From Bacteroidia bacterium (GTDB taxonomy: Bacteria > Bacteroidota > Bacteroidia > J057), in the NCBI GenBank assembly GCA_030430205.1, contig JAUIGE010000018.1:62001-126000 (forward strand): a stretch of DNA of 64,000 nt, given 5' to 3'. Below the pieces are notes generated by a model, which saw only the letters and a list, made by a program, of their open reading frames with translations, had not been told where the DNA came from and ran no database searches. Below, piece after piece: positions 1-11,100 of this stretch; position 1 is the first letter of the stretch, and the number at the start of each line of letters is the position of its first letter. Both the position numbers and the translations under genes were made by a program.

Positions 1-1053
1 ATCTGTTTTGCTGTAGGGAGCCACCTGCGTAGCAGGGGGGAGATGGTAGGTGATTTCGTACTCGCCTGCGAGCAGATTGCTGGCGATCAAGCTATCGCCT
101 ACGACTCCAGCACCCGAAAATGTCCCGCCTGCGGGATAGGCGCTCAGTTTGACGCCTAGGCTTTCGCCGACGCACAGGAGCTGAGGCACGCCTTCCAGGC
201 GCGCAAATTGGCTGCTGTCCACATTCATCATATAAAAGCGTTCTTGCGCATAGGTATCCAGCATGCGCTGGTGCTGGCCCGGGGAAAAGTGGTCCGTTTG
301 GCAGGGATAATAAGACATGATGTTGGTCAGGTCGGGCATATAGAGGTCGCCATTGGCGTCTCGCAGGAGGGTGTCATCATATGCGCAGCTATTGTAGTTG
401 CCATAGGTATAGGGATCGGCAGGGGTGTCGCAGACTTCATCTCCGGTGGTGGTGCAATTGCCGCCATTTACCCATTCGGCGGAAATGCCATTGAGTCCGA
501 CGCCATTGCCAAAGGTGTGGTACAGGCCGAGGTTATGGCCTAGCTCATGGGCCAGCACACGGCCCGAAATCCCTCCGAAGGTGACGATGCGGTTCGAGCC
601 GCCCGGAAAGGAGGCATAGGCAGAGACAGGAATAGGAAAGCCAGGATTGGCGAGGGTTTCAAAAACATTGATGTAGCGGGGATCTGCCACCTGGTAGGCC
701 CAGGGCACAAATGCATTGTACCCATAGCGGACAGTGCTGCTGTCATAGTATACAGGGCTGCCGCAAAGCGCGAATTGAATGCCTGAACCGGCAAAGAAGG
801 TATTGGTTTCTGCTATGGCCCGGCGAATCCGGGCATCGGATTGCAGCCCACCGACTCCGTTGTCATCACGGACAATGTGAAATTTCAGCAGGAATATTTT
901 GTCGCCGCCATGGCTTTCAGGGCCATTTGCATGCAAATGATGGTGCGGCAACAAATGAGGCGCAAAGCCACTCGTCCCGCAGGAGGAGGGATGCATTTCT
1001 TGAGAAAAAAGGAAAAGGGGAAAAAGAAAAAGGAGGAGGATATATCTTTTCAT
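1..1053 (-). CDS. Secreted zinc metalloprotease, pappalysin-like (M43) family; C-terminus runs off the window
   Basis: Not in the ORF track because it is open at the window edge. Reverse-strand reading from ATG at 1053 gives signal peptide MKRYILLLFLFPLFLFSQ and zinc motif GRVLAHELGHNLGLYHT (about 525-575), then DEVCDTPAD and NIMSYYPC. Confidence 0.85.
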   Translation of the reverse strand, partial: MKRYILLLFLFPLFLFSQEMHPSSCGTSGFAPHLLPHHHLHANGPESHGGDKIFLLKFHIVRDDNGVGGLQSDARIRRAIAETNTFFAGSGIQFALCGSPVYYDSSTVRYGYNAFVPWAYQVADPRYINVFETLANPGFPIPVSAYASFPGGSNRIVTFGGISGRVLAHELGHNLGLYHTFGNGVGLNGISAEWVNGGNCTTTGDEVCDTPADPYTYGNYNSCAYDDTLLRDANGDLYMPDLTNIMSYYPCQTDHFSPGQHQRMLDTYAQERFYMMNVDSSQFARLEGVPQLLCVGESLGVKLSAYPAGGTFSGAGVVGDSLIASNLLAGEYEITYHLPPATQVAPYSKTD

Positions 1054-1193
1054 TGAAAAAGCAATTAAGTGTTGAAAGGAAAGACTCAATTGCCTGTTTG
1101 CTCTAAAACAAAACTAAAGAAGTTTCAGTTGAAAGCAAATCGGATGAGAATCCCCTATGTGTTATATTTGCAACATCTCAAAATAGAAAAAAC

Positions 1194-1661
1194 ATGACAA
1201 AATACACCTGGTTTTATTCCTTCGCCCAAGCCCTCAGTGTGGATCAAATCATTGCTTTGGAAGCTGATTTTGAGGCTTTTTTAAGTCAATGGAAAACCCA
1301 TGGTACGCCGGTGCAGGGCATGATTCAGATACGCTATGCGCGTTTTGTGATCATCCAGGCTGATCCCCGCGAAGGCCGCCCTTCGGGCTGCTCCATAGAC
1401 AGCATGAGGCATGCTGTCGAGCAGATACTCACGGCCCATGGCCTCTCCTGGCTCGACAACTCCCACGTCTTCATCGCCGATGAAGAAGACGAAATCCTCG
1501 CCCTCAACTTCCGCGACCTTCCGGCCCTCGCCGCCGCCGGCAAACTCAAAGCCGATACCCTGGTCTTCGACCACACCCTCAGCCAAACCGACGACCTGAG
1601 CAAGTGGGAAATGCCTTTGGCTGATACCTGGTTGCGCCGTTACCTTTCTGTTGAAGCTTAA
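1194..1661 (+). CDS. Conserved hypothetical protein (155 aa)
   Basis: ATG ORF with a TATATTTG promoter-like box at 1163-1170. No recognised motif. Confidence 0.7.
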   Translation: MTKYTWFYSFAQALSVDQIIALEADFEAFLSQWKTHGTPVQGMIQIRYARFVIIQADPREGRPSGCSIDSMRHAVEQILTAHGLSWLDNSHVFIADEEDEILALNFRDLPALAAAGKLKADTLVFDHTLSQTDDLSKWEMPLADTWLRRYLSVEA

Positions 1662-1674
1662 TTACCAGCCAAAC

Positions 1675-2547
1675 ATGCTATCCATAGATCCCCAATCCAC
1701 CCCAACACCACAGCTCCACCAATACCTGCTGGGCTCAGTTTCGCCGCGACCCATCGCCTTTGTGAGCACGCTCTCGCCCGATGGCGTGGCCAATTTGGCG
1801 CCTTTCAGCTTTTTCAATGTATTTAGCTCCAATCCGCCGATTGCCGTTTTTTCCGCCAACCGCACGGTAGCAAACAATACCACCAAGGATACCCTCGCCA
1901 ATGCTGAGGCTACCGGCGAAGTCGTCATCAATGTGGTGACCCACGATATCGTGCGCCAAACTGCGCTTGCCAGCGTCAACTACCCACCGGAGGTGAGTGA
2001 GTTTGAGAAAGTGGGGCTGACGCCGATAGCGTCAGACCTGGTGAAACCCTTTCGGGTGAAGGAATCGCCATCGCAGATGGAGTGCCGGGTGAAGGAGATC
2101 ATCCCTCTGGGAGATCGGGGCGGAGCAGGCAATCTGGTGATATGCGAGATACTGCGCATCCACATCAGTGAGGAGGTTTTGGATGAAAAAGGGCGGATCG
2201 ACCCTCACAAGATGGACCTTATGGGGCGCATGGGCCGCGCCTTTTACTGCCGCGCATCGGGCGATGCGGTCTCCAAAATATTTCAGCCCGTCACCCAGAT
2301 CGGGATGGGCTTTGACCTGCTGCCGGAAGGTGTCCGGCACAGTCCCGTACTCAGGGGTAACCAGCTCGCAGAGCTGGCTGCGATGGAGGAGATACCTGCT
2401 GCCGATGGCAGCATCTTTCAGGATAAGCAGGTGCAGCAAGCGATGCTTGCTACTGAATCTCAAAAAACAAAGCTGCTACATCAGTATGCAGCAGCCTTGA
2501 TTGACAGGGGCGAAGTCGCGCGGGCCTGGCAGGTCTTATTGGCCTGA
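1675..2547 (+). CDS. Flavin reductase-like, FMN-binding split-barrel family protein
   Basis: LLGSVSPRPIAFVSTLSPDGVANLAPFSFFNVFSSNPP is typical of flavin reductase-like domains. Start set at the internal ATG 1675. Confidence 0.85.
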   Translation: MLSIDPQSTPTPQLHQYLLGSVSPRPIAFVSTLSPDGVANLAPFSFFNVFSSNPPIAVFSANRTVANNTTKDTLANAEATGEVVINVVTHDIVRQTALASVNYPPEVSEFEKVGLTPIASDLVKPFRVKESPSQMECRVKEIIPLGDRGGAGNLVICEILRIHISEEVLDEKGRIDPHKMDLMGRMGRAFYCRASGDAVSKIFQPVTQIGMGFDLLPEGVRHSPVLRGNQLAELAAMEEIPAADGSIFQDKQVQQAMLATESQKTKLLHQYAAALIDRGEVARAWQVLLA

Positions 2548-2551
2548 GGCC

Positions 2552-4960
2552 TTATTCCTTACGTATTTTTAGCATTTTTCCACTGAGCAACTGCCCATCG
2601 AATGTCAGGTAGTAGAGGTAGGTTCCCTGAGGGTAGTCTCTCAGGTTGATGCGAAGCTCTGCGAGTCCAGCCTGCATTTCGCTTTCAGAAAAATAAACCC
2701 TTTTTCCGGGCAGGTCAAAGACCTCCAATTGCAGCTTGCCGGAAGCCGGCAGCAATACACGCAAGCGGGTACTTTCCTCAAAAGGATGAGGAAATACCTG
2801 AAGCAGCTGAAAATCATCGGCTGCAAGGCCGAATTTCACCTCTAGCCTTTCACTCAATAGCTGGGCAAGCCCATTCACATCTACATGCAACAGGCGGTAG
2901 CTGTTGATACCTGCCAAAGGCCTGGGATCTTTCAGCTCATAGGAGGTGACAGTATTTGCTGATCCGAAGGCTGACAGCCGACCCACTTCTACATAAGCCG
3001 AGCGTGTCGGCAAGTATTTTTGCACGATAAAGCCTTGCGTATTTTCCTCAAAAACGCTTGTCCAATTCAGCTGAATCTGCTGCTGATCCACATATCCTGC
3101 AAAATCCAGCAAAGCTGCCGGCAGGGGGTTGGCCACTGTAACTTCAAAAAAAGCACTGTCCAGGCTGTTGGTTTTACCGATTTCCCGGGCAAAAAAGCGC
3201 AGGCTGTGCAGGCTGTTGCGGAAACTGCTATCCATGGGGAGGGTGGGATAGTAATTGCGGATGCAAAAATTGCTGAGCTGCTGCACAGCGATTCCACCTG
3301 CTGCTACCAGCTCAGAAGTACTTCCGATCAGTTGTGGACTGTAGGTGTCCAGTTGGATAAAAAACTGAATATCCTGTAGATTTTCCCCTATTCCTGCATT
3401 TACGGTAAATACATCAACAGCAGGATAGAGGCTTTCAAAATCCAGCGTCCCTTCCAGGCCTTGCACATAGGGTGTAGGCAGATCAAAAAGAGCTGAATCT
3501 TTGTCCAGGATGGTACGCAGCACCGTATTGGTGCGCACGGGCACATTGAAGTCAAAATATATATCTGCGAAATTGGGGATTTCGGTTTGGTCGGCCAGGC
3601 CAGCAACGGGCTTGATCATAAACTCAATGAAGCCATTGCTTAAAGTGGGGTTGGTGCCTGAGTCAGGCAGCAAGATATTGTCAAATTGCCATCTCATGGC
3701 GCGCTTGTCATCTATGCTCAGGCTATAATCATGGCTCGCTGAAAGCATTTCGATGCTATGGATGTCGAGCCTGGCATCAAGGGTGTCTATGACATAGACA
3801 TTGAATGCGGTATCTGTTCCCGTATTTTGGAAGCGAATGCGGTAGTGCATTTGCTGTTCAGGAGTGATAAAGCCTTCGGTGCCAATGCCCGGTGAGGCTG
3901 CCTTGTCGTTGGGGTCGTAGCTGGCTCGAACTATATCAGTTGTGATCGAATAATTATTCTGGGGCGTAGTATCCCCCGCAACAGGATTCACCTGTGCGCT
4001 TTGGGTAATCGTAGTGCCTATCGAAACGGTTCCTGGCAGAAAAAAACGACTCGTCAGGTAGAGGCTTTGGGTGGGCAGGAGGTTGGTAAAGGAAAATGTA
4101 ACTTTTCGATTGCTGCCGTCATGGACTCCACTGTAGGGGTTATCCAGGTATTGGAGATGGGCGTCATAATTGAGGCAAGCCGTGCCTGACATGGGGATAG
4201 TGCCTGTATTTTTTACCCACATGCCTATGACGGCATTGGAACCCGGGCGATACCGCCACCATCTGCCAAGGGTTACCTCCAGATCCTGGATCACAGTTCC
4301 TGTCACCAGCGCAAAATCGCCTGTGTATTTCGTCCCACTTCCCGTCAAATTAAAAGTATATGTCCCTGTGGCAGGCACACCCAGTGTAAATGGCGTTGTG
4401 TCTACGAGCGAAACCGTATAGTTTCCGGGATATAGAAGAAGTTGATACCATCCCTGATCATCAGTCATGAAATAATATTGCCCCATTTGTACCCATTTGT
4501 ACCGTAAAGGGATGTCTGTTCCTGCTTCATACATCCCATTCGCATTGCCATCAAAATAAACCCTGCCCGAGATGGTATCCACGGGTTGAACACATGGACC
4601 GGGCAAAACAAAAATGTTTTTGGAAACACAATTGGTATCCAAACCGCTGCTATTCTGGTTGTATATACAATAAGTGACGGTGTAAATACCCGCTGATGTA
4701 TAAGTGTGTGTGACAAAACGGGAGCTGACAGGAGGCGTGCCCGGATTGTAACCATAGGCGAAGTCTCCATCCCCAAAACTGTAAACCGGGTAGCCGTTGG
4801 GACTCATGTTAGCACTTGAGTCTTCAAAGATTACAGGCTGTCCTACACAGGGCTGGAGCGGCTGGTAAGTGAAATTTGCAGTTGGGGTCTGACTAGATAG
4901 GGAGATAGTTGTGCCCCAAAAAAGAAGCAGGAGGTTGAGTGTTGTGTAGACGTTTTTCAT
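2552..4960 (-). CDS. Secreted PKD/DUF11-like adhesin-type protein with T9SS C-terminal sorting domain
   Basis: Signal peptide; PKD-like N-terminus; SdrD-like GRVYFDGNANGMYEAGTDIPL; DPNDK..YRIRFQNTGTDTAFNVYVIDTLD repeat; Por-type C-terminus (LLQVFPHPFEE...GTYLYYLTFDGQLLSGKMLKI). Confidence 0.85.
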   Translation of the reverse strand: MKNVYTTLNLLLLFWGTTISLSSQTPTANFTYQPLQPCVGQPVIFEDSSANMSPNGYPVYSFGDGDFAYGYNPGTPPVSSRFVTHTYTSAGIYTVTYCIYNQNSSGLDTNCVSKNIFVLPGPCVQPVDTISGRVYFDGNANGMYEAGTDIPLRYKWVQMGQYYFMTDDQGWYQLLLYPGNYTVSLVDTTPFTLGVPATGTYTFNLTGSGTKYTGDFALVTGTVIQDLEVTLGRWWRYRPGSNAVIGMWVKNTGTIPMSGTACLNYDAHLQYLDNPYSGVHDGSNRKVTFSFTNLLPTQSLYLTSRFFLPGTVSIGTTITQSAQVNPVAGDTTPQNNYSITTDIVRASYDPNDKAASPGIGTEGFITPEQQMHYRIRFQNTGTDTAFNVYVIDTLDARLDIHSIEMLSASHDYSLSIDDKRAMRWQFDNILLPDSGTNPTLSNGFIEFMIKPVAGLADQTEIPNFADIYFDFNVPVRTNTVLRTILDKDSALFDLPTPYVQGLEGTLDFESLYPAVDVFTVNAGIGENLQDIQFFIQLDTYSPQLIGSTSELVAAGGIAVQQLSNFCIRNYYPTLPMDSSFRNSLHSLRFFAREIGKTNSLDSAFFEVTVANPLPAALLDFAGYVDQQQIQLNWTSVFEENTQGFIVQKYLPTRSAYVEVGRLSAFGSANTVTSYELKDPRPLAGINSYRLLHVDVNGLAQLLSERLEVKFGLAADDFQLLQVFPHPFEESTRLRVLLPASGKLQLEVFDLPGKRVYFSESEMQAGLAELRINLRDYPQGTYLYYLTFDGQLLSGKMLKIRKE

Positions 4961-5094
4961 AGGTACAGGCTAAAAGTTTGTATAGGCGGCTTGTTAAATA
5001 TACAATTAGTTTTTTGCCTGAAAAAATCATCGCTACTGAAATATACACCTTTACATACTTATGGATTATATGAATGCCGACTACTCCATTTTGT

Positions 5095-5123
5095 AAAAAA
5101 AAGAGCCACCGATCAGGTGGCTC
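5095..5123 (-). terminator. Intrinsic terminator downstream of infC
   Basis: Perfect 8-bp stem GAGCCACC/GGTGGCTC, followed on the minus strand by a run of eight T. Confidence 0.85.
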
Positions 5124-5180
5124 GTATAAAAGGGGTATTACATATCTGTATGGAAGGAGTGATTGAAAGCTAAACACATC

Positions 5181-5786
5181 CTAATCGTCATCCTCGTCTT
5201 CGTCTCTGTCTTTTTTCTTCACCGGTGCCTGCTGGGTAGGAGCCATGATCATAATCATGCGGCGCCCTTCCATTTTGGGATGCATCTCCAATTTTCCAAC
5301 ATCTTCGAGTGCTTCAGCAAAACGCTCAAGCATATCGCGGCCGCGGTCTTTATAAATAATATTTCTACCACGAAATTGAACATAGGCCTTCAATTTATTG
5401 CCATCACTCAAAAACTTTTGTGCGTGGCGCAATTTAAAATTGAAGTCATGCTCATCGGTATTAGGACCAAAACGAATTTCTTTCAGAACAACTTTGCTCT
5501 GGTTCACTTTATTCGCTTTTTTCTTTTTCTTGAGTTCGTAGGCAAATTTTGAATATTCAATGATTCGCACAACCGGAGGGCTTGCCTGTCCGGCAATTTC
5601 AACCAGATCCAAATCCATGTCATCGGCCAGTTGCAATGCCTGCTTGGTAGGCAAAACCCCATTGAGGGATTCGTCTTCCATTCCAACCAGACGGACGTCT
5701 GAAACACGGATTTCATTGTTGATTCTGTGCTCTCGTCGGGCTACCTGCCTGACAGGTCTTCTTGTGTTTTTTCTTCTTTTTGCCAA
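5181..5786 (-). CDS. infC: Translation initiation factor IF-3
   Basis: RINNEIRVSDVRLVG...GVLPTKQALQLADDMDLDLVEIAGQASPPVVRIIEYSKF...KEIRFGPNTDEHDFNFKLRHAQKFL. Start codon read directly as TTG (5784-5786). Confidence 0.97.
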   Translation of the reverse strand: MAKRRKNTRRPVRQVARREHRINNEIRVSDVRLVGMEDESLNGVLPTKQALQLADDMDLDLVEIAGQASPPVVRIIEYSKFAYELKKKKKANKVNQSKVVLKEIRFGPNTDEHDFNFKLRHAQKFLSDGNKLKAYVQFRGRNIIYKDRGRDMLERFAEALEDVGKLEMHPKMEGRRMIMIMAPTQQAPVKKKDRDEDEDDD

Positions 5787-5851
5787 ATTTGTTTATTGAT
5801 TTAGGTAAATGATTATGAAAGATTTCATGATGCAGCAATATGCTGACCCTG

Positions 5852-5859
5852 CAAATATA
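5852..5859 (-). promoter_or_regulatory. TAnnTTTG (-7) promoter-like box upstream of infC
   Basis: Minus-strand TATATTTG matches the Bacteroidota -7 consensus, about 65 nt upstream of the infC start. Confidence 0.5.
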
Positions 5860-5903
5860 AATCCTAAAATATCAGCATATCAGCAAATTAGCAAATTCGC
5901 GCA

Positions 5904-7841
5904 TCACTCCAGCATCTTGCTGATCTCATCTTTGATGAGTTTTTCAAATGTATCCAGGGATAAAACGCCCTGGTCGCCTTCGTGGCGCTTGCGTACAGCT
6001 ACGGCTCCCAGCTCTTCTTCTTTTTCCCCTACAATCAACATATAAGGGTACTTCCCGACCTCTGCATTCCGGATTTTTTTACCGACTGTATCATTGCCTT
6101 TGTCTACTTCAAAACGAAATCCAGCGGTGCGTAATTGTTTCTGAACACTTTCTGCGTAGTCATTGTATTTTTCACTGATCGGAATGACGATGCCCTGCTC
6201 GGGAGCGAGCCAAAGCGGGAAATCTCCCGCAGTATGCTCGATAAGGACCGCTGTGAAGCGCTCCAGCGAGCCAAATGGCGCACGGTGAATCATCACCGGA
6301 CGGTGAGGCTGGTTGTCGGCACCGACATACTCCAGCTCAAACCTATCAGGTAGCTGATAATCCAGCTGGATGGTTCCCAACTGCCACTCGCGCCCCAGCG
6401 CGTCACGGACCATGAAGTCCAGTTTGGGGCCGTAAAAGGCCGCTTCTCCTGCAACGTGGACGGTCTCCAGACCCATCTCATCAGCGGCTTCTATGATGCC
6501 TCTTTCTGCCTGCTCCCACTGCTCATCTGAGCCGAAGTATTTGCTTTTGTTTTCAGGATCTCTCAGGGAGACCTGTGCTTTGTAATTTTTAAAATCCAAC
6601 ACCCGGAAGATGTACAGGACAATCTCTATGACACTTTTGAACTCCTCTTTTACCTGGTCTGGGCGACAGAAGATGTGTGCATCATCCTGGGTAAAGCCGC
6701 GCACGCGCGTCAGGCCGTGCAGCTCTCCGCTTTGCTCATAGCGGTAGACCGTCCCAAACTCCGCAAGGCGGAGCGGCAAGTCGCGATAAGATCGCGGAGA
6801 AGTCGCATATATCTCGCAGTGATGCGGACAGTTCATCGGTTTGAGCATAAACTCCTCCCCGGCATGAGGCGTCTTGATCGGCTGAAAAGAATCTTCCCCA
6901 TATTTGTCCCAGTGACCAGAAGTCTGGTACAATTCCTTTTTGCCGATATGAGGTGTTACCACCTGGCTGTAGCCTGCATTCTCCTGAACGCGCTTCAGGA
7001 AATCCACCAAAGTCTCGCGCATGCGCGCACCTTTGGGCAACCAAAGCGGCAAGCCCATGCCTACGCGCTCGGAAAAGGCGAAAAGCCCCATTTCCTTGCC
7101 AATCTTGCGATGATCGCGTTTTTTGGCTTCTTCGAGTAGTTCGAGATATTCTTTGAGTTCTTTTGCTTTGGGGAAAGAAATGGCGTAGAGGCGGGTCAGC
7201 ATTTTGTTTTTTTCATCCCCGCGCCAGTAGGCACCTGCAACTTTCAAAATCTTGACAGCCTTGATGACTTTCGAATTGGCGATATGCCCGCCTTTGCAGA
7301 GGTCAACGAAGTTGCCTGAGTAGTAAAAGGAGATGGTACCATCTTCCAGACCCTCGATCAGCTCTACTTTGTAGTCGTTGCCCTGTGCTTTGTAAAAAGC
7401 GATAGCTTCTGCTTTGCTTATTTCTTTGCGTTCAAAGGTCTCTCCTGAGCGGGCAAGCTCCAGGAAAGTATTTTCGATTTTTTCAAAATCATTGGTTCCG
7501 AAGCTGTCTTCGCCAAAGTCTACATCATAGTAGAAGCCATTTTCAATGGGTGGGCCAAAGCCCAGCTTAGCGTTGGGGTAATGCTGAAGGACGGCTTCAG
7601 CGAGGATGTGCGCGGAGGAATGCCAGAAGGCATTTTTGCCGTCGTCTTCCCGCCATGTGAGGATGGCGACTTTGTCGCCATCGGCGAGGGGACGAGCCAG
7701 CTCGCGAATCTCGCCATTGACTTTGGCCGCAAGGGCATTGCGGGCAAGGCCGGAGCTGATGGATTCAGCTACCTGAAGGGCATTTACCCCTTCATCAAAA
7801 CTTCTTACAGAGCCGTCTGGAAGTGAAATATGGATACTCAT
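5904..7841 (-). CDS. thrS: Threonine--tRNA ligase
   Basis: TGS domain start ([24 protein letters not shown]) and class II aaRS motifs ([42 protein letters not shown]). Confidence 0.98.
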   Translation of the reverse strand: MSIHISLPDGSVRSFDEGVNALQVAESISSGLARNALAAKVNGEIRELARPLADGDKVAILTWREDDGKNAFWHSSAHILAEAVLQHYPNAKLGFGPPIENGFYYDVDFGEDSFGTNDFEKIENTFLELARSGETFERKEISKAEAIAFYKAQGNDYKVELIEGLEDGTISFYYSGNFVDLCKGGHIANSKVIKAVKILKVAGAYWRGDEKNKMLTRLYAISFPKAKELKEYLELLEEAKKRDHRKIGKEMGLFAFSERVGMGLPLWLPKGARMRETLVDFLKRVQENAGYSQVVTPHIGKKELYQTSGHWDKYGEDSFQPIKTPHAGEEFMLKPMNCPHHCEIYATSPRSYRDLPLRLAEFGTVYRYEQSGELHGLTRVRGFTQDDAHIFCRPDQVKEEFKSVIEIVLYIFRVLDFKNYKAQVSLRDPENKSKYFGSDEQWEQAERGIIEAADEMGLETVHVAGEAAFYGPKLDFMVRDALGREWQLGTIQLDYQLPDRFELEYVGADNQPHRPVMIHRAPFGSLERFTAVLIEHTAGDFPLWLAPEQGIVIPISEKYNDYAESVQKQLRTAGFRFEVDKGNDTVGKKIRNAEVGKYPYMLIVGEKEEELGAVAVRKRHEGDQGVLSLDTFEKLIKDEISKMLE

Positions 7842-8161
7842 TATTTACGAATGTTCGATAGGTTGAGAATTCGAAGGCTCGAACCTCCTTTTTCAATTCG
7901 CAAAGCTAAATAGAATGAAAGAAGGAAAAAAGCTTTCCAATTCTTTTGATGAATAGAATATGCAGCTTAATTAATGGGGGTGTAGGGAAGCTGGATTTTG
8001 GAGAGAAATGCCAATCAAACCATAAAATAAGCGGTTTGACGTGCCCTTGTACGGAGAATGGATTCATAATGTTAACTTGCAATTTCCTCTCATGCCAACT
8101 GATGCCAACAGGCACGCGTTGTAAAACAAAATTTATTGAACCCAAAATCCACACTGCTTAG

Positions 8162-11100
8162 ATGAAAACTCTACTTAAATTCTTTTTCGTTTTATTACTT
8201 TCTGCCACTTTCCTATCTGCCTCAGGGCAATCTTTTACTCTGCTGCTCAAGTCAGGAAATCGCGTTCCTACAGCGAATCTGGAAGCTTTTATAAGCCAGC
8301 CGGATGTTCAACCTGACGAAGTGGTCGATGGTAAGTTTTACCGTTTTATTCAGTTTTATGAGATGCCTTCGGATGCCAAAAAAGCGTCTCTGGCATTGAT
8401 GGGCATCGAATTGTTGGAGTATGTACCACAAAATGCTTTTGTCGCATCTATCCCATCAAACCTGGATTTAAATCGTCTGAAGTTTCAGGGCATCCGGAGC
8501 ATCAGCAGGATGCAAGCCACTGACAAAATACATGCAAGCGCCATAACTGGGCCTTATCCTGCCTGGGCCATGCAAGGCGGGGAGGTAAAAATCATTGTGA
8601 AATACCGCCAAAATATTTCGCCGACATTGGCAGCAGAGTTATTCGCTCCATGGAATAGCACCTCTTTTTTTACCTATGAACCCAATCAATTGAAAGGGAT
8701 CGTGGTGGATCCTGCCATGGTTCGTGATGTGGCTTCTCTGCCTTTTGTGGCTTATGTAGAGTTGGTGCCGCCACCTGCCGAGCCTGAAAATAACAGAAGC
8801 CGCACAAGCACCCGATCTAATGTTTTGCTTACTTCCAATGGAGCAGGCAGAGCGTATGACGGACAAAGTGTCGGCGTTTCTATCAATGATTCGGGCATTA
8901 TCGGGCCTCATATAGATTATGAAGGAAGGATAGCTACGGTAAATACAACTTCTGATAATGGAAACCACGGTGACCATGTTGCAGGTATAGTAGGCGGTGC
9001 CGGGAATTTAGATCCTTTGTTTAAAGGAGCAGCACCTGGAGTCGATTACCATGTATATAGCGGAGCGAGTGGTGCATTTAATGACTTCCCGCAAGCCTAT
9101 ACCAATAAACTTGTACGCCTTACCCAGACCTCTCTGGGAAATGGATGCAACGATGGATATACCTCAGCTGCTCAGATGATGGATCAGCAAATAAGTACGC
9201 ATGCGGGCTTAAATCATATTTTTTCGGCTGGCAATTCCGGGCAATCTACTTGTGGCAGTTTGGGTACAGGCTGGCGCACAATTACCGGTGGTAATAAGTC
9301 AGGTAAGGGCCCTATAGCAGCCGGAAATATGACCATCCATGACGATATTTCTTCCTCTTCCAGCCGGGGGCCGGCCACGGATGGGCGCATCAAGCCAGAT
9401 ATTTGTGCTGTCGGAACGGATGTTACCTCTACCATCGACCCGAATGATTATGACACGTTTTCAGGCACATCGATGGCTGCTCCAGCTATTACTGGCCTCC
9501 TGGCCCAACTCTACCATGCCTACCGCAGCCTCAATGGCGGCGCCGATCCCGATGGAGGCCTCATGAAGGCCATTCTGCTCAATACCGCCGATGACTTCGG
9601 CGAGCAAGGTCCCGACTATACCTATGGCTGGGGCAAAGCCAATGGCCTGCGCGCTGTGCGCGTGCTGGAAGATGGCCGCTTTCTGGATAGTACCATCTCT
9701 CAGGGAGGTGCCAATACCCACACCATCAATATTCCCAGCGGCATCGCCAAAGCCAAGATCATGGTCTACTGGACGGATGTTCCTGGCAGCCTGATGGCTT
9801 CTCCTGCCCTGGTCAACAACCTGGACATCGGCCTGGTAGATCCCAGCTTTAACATATTGCAGCCCTGGCTGCTGGACCCGGGCCCCAATCCTACGGTAGC
9901 TTCCGTTCAGGTACCTGCCGGTGTCGGCACCGATACCCTCAACAATATGGAGCAGGTAGAGCTGGATAATCCCCTCAATGGAGCCTATACCCTGACCGTC
10001 GCAGGCACGAATGTGCCTATGGGACCTCAAAAATATTATGTAGTCATCGAATACATCCGTGATGTAATTGAAGTGACTTATCCGGTGGGTGGCGAGAGCC
10101 TCGCTCCCGGAGATAATGTCCGCACACGCTGGGATGCCCTGGGCAATACCGGCAGCTTTACAGTTTCATATACCCTTGACAATGGCATGAACTGGACCAA
10201 TATAGGCACGGCCCCGGCGGCCCAGCGCTACCGTGACTGGATCGTCCCTAACAATGTGAGCGGTGCATGTCGTATCCGGGTGACCCGGGGCACCCAGGCT
10301 GATATCAGCGATGCCAATTTTTCCATTATTGAAGTCCCTACCAATCTGCGCGTCATCCAGGTTTGTCAGTCTTCGACAACCATAGAGTGGGACCCTGTGA
10401 CAGGCGCGACCAGCTATGATGTGTTTTTGCTGGGGAACAAATATATGGACCTGCAAGGCAGTACTGCTTTGACTTCTTTTCAGATTATGGGCACCAATTT
10501 TATGCAGGAGCATTGGTTCTCAGTCAGAGCGACAGTGCCTTCGGGCATGACCGTAGGCCGTCGCGCCATAGCAATCAAATCTAATACAGGATTGTTGGGC
10601 TGTGCTGCCCAGCAGCCTGTCAGCAGTTTCAATACTGTGCCGCCTACACCTTGTGCAGGCACGACCGTCACCCTGAGTGACCAGTCTCAAAATGCCCCTT
10701 CCAATTGGCAGTGGATCATCACACCGGCTACACACAATTTTGTAAATGCCACAAATAGCACCTCTTCCAGCCCAGACGTGAGGTTTACCGCTTTAGGCAC
10801 CTATACCATCACCCTCATCACCTCCAACTTCGCCGGAAGTGATACCCTGATCAAAACTGTGGATGTGCAATTTGATTCGCCCATAGCAGACTTTGACTTT
10901 GCCCGCGGCGGCCTGGACTACATTTTTATCGACAAATCTGTTGGCGCATTTTTCTATGACTGGAACTTTGGGGATGGCAATACAAGTAGCCTCCAGAATC
11001 CCGCCCATAGATACGCCAATAGCGGTACCTATACCGTCACTCTGACCGTCACCAACCCTTGCGGGCAGGTAAATGCCAGCAAGACCCTCAGCGTGTTTGG

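Noticed and set aside
7842-7960. Possible T-box leader before thrS
   Set aside because: No specifier-loop or T-box consensus or terminator pair could be recognised.
9461-10030. 189-aa minus-strand ORF inside the S8 protease
   Set aside because: Overlaps the catalytic Ser region of a well-supported gene; composition artefact of GC-rich codons.
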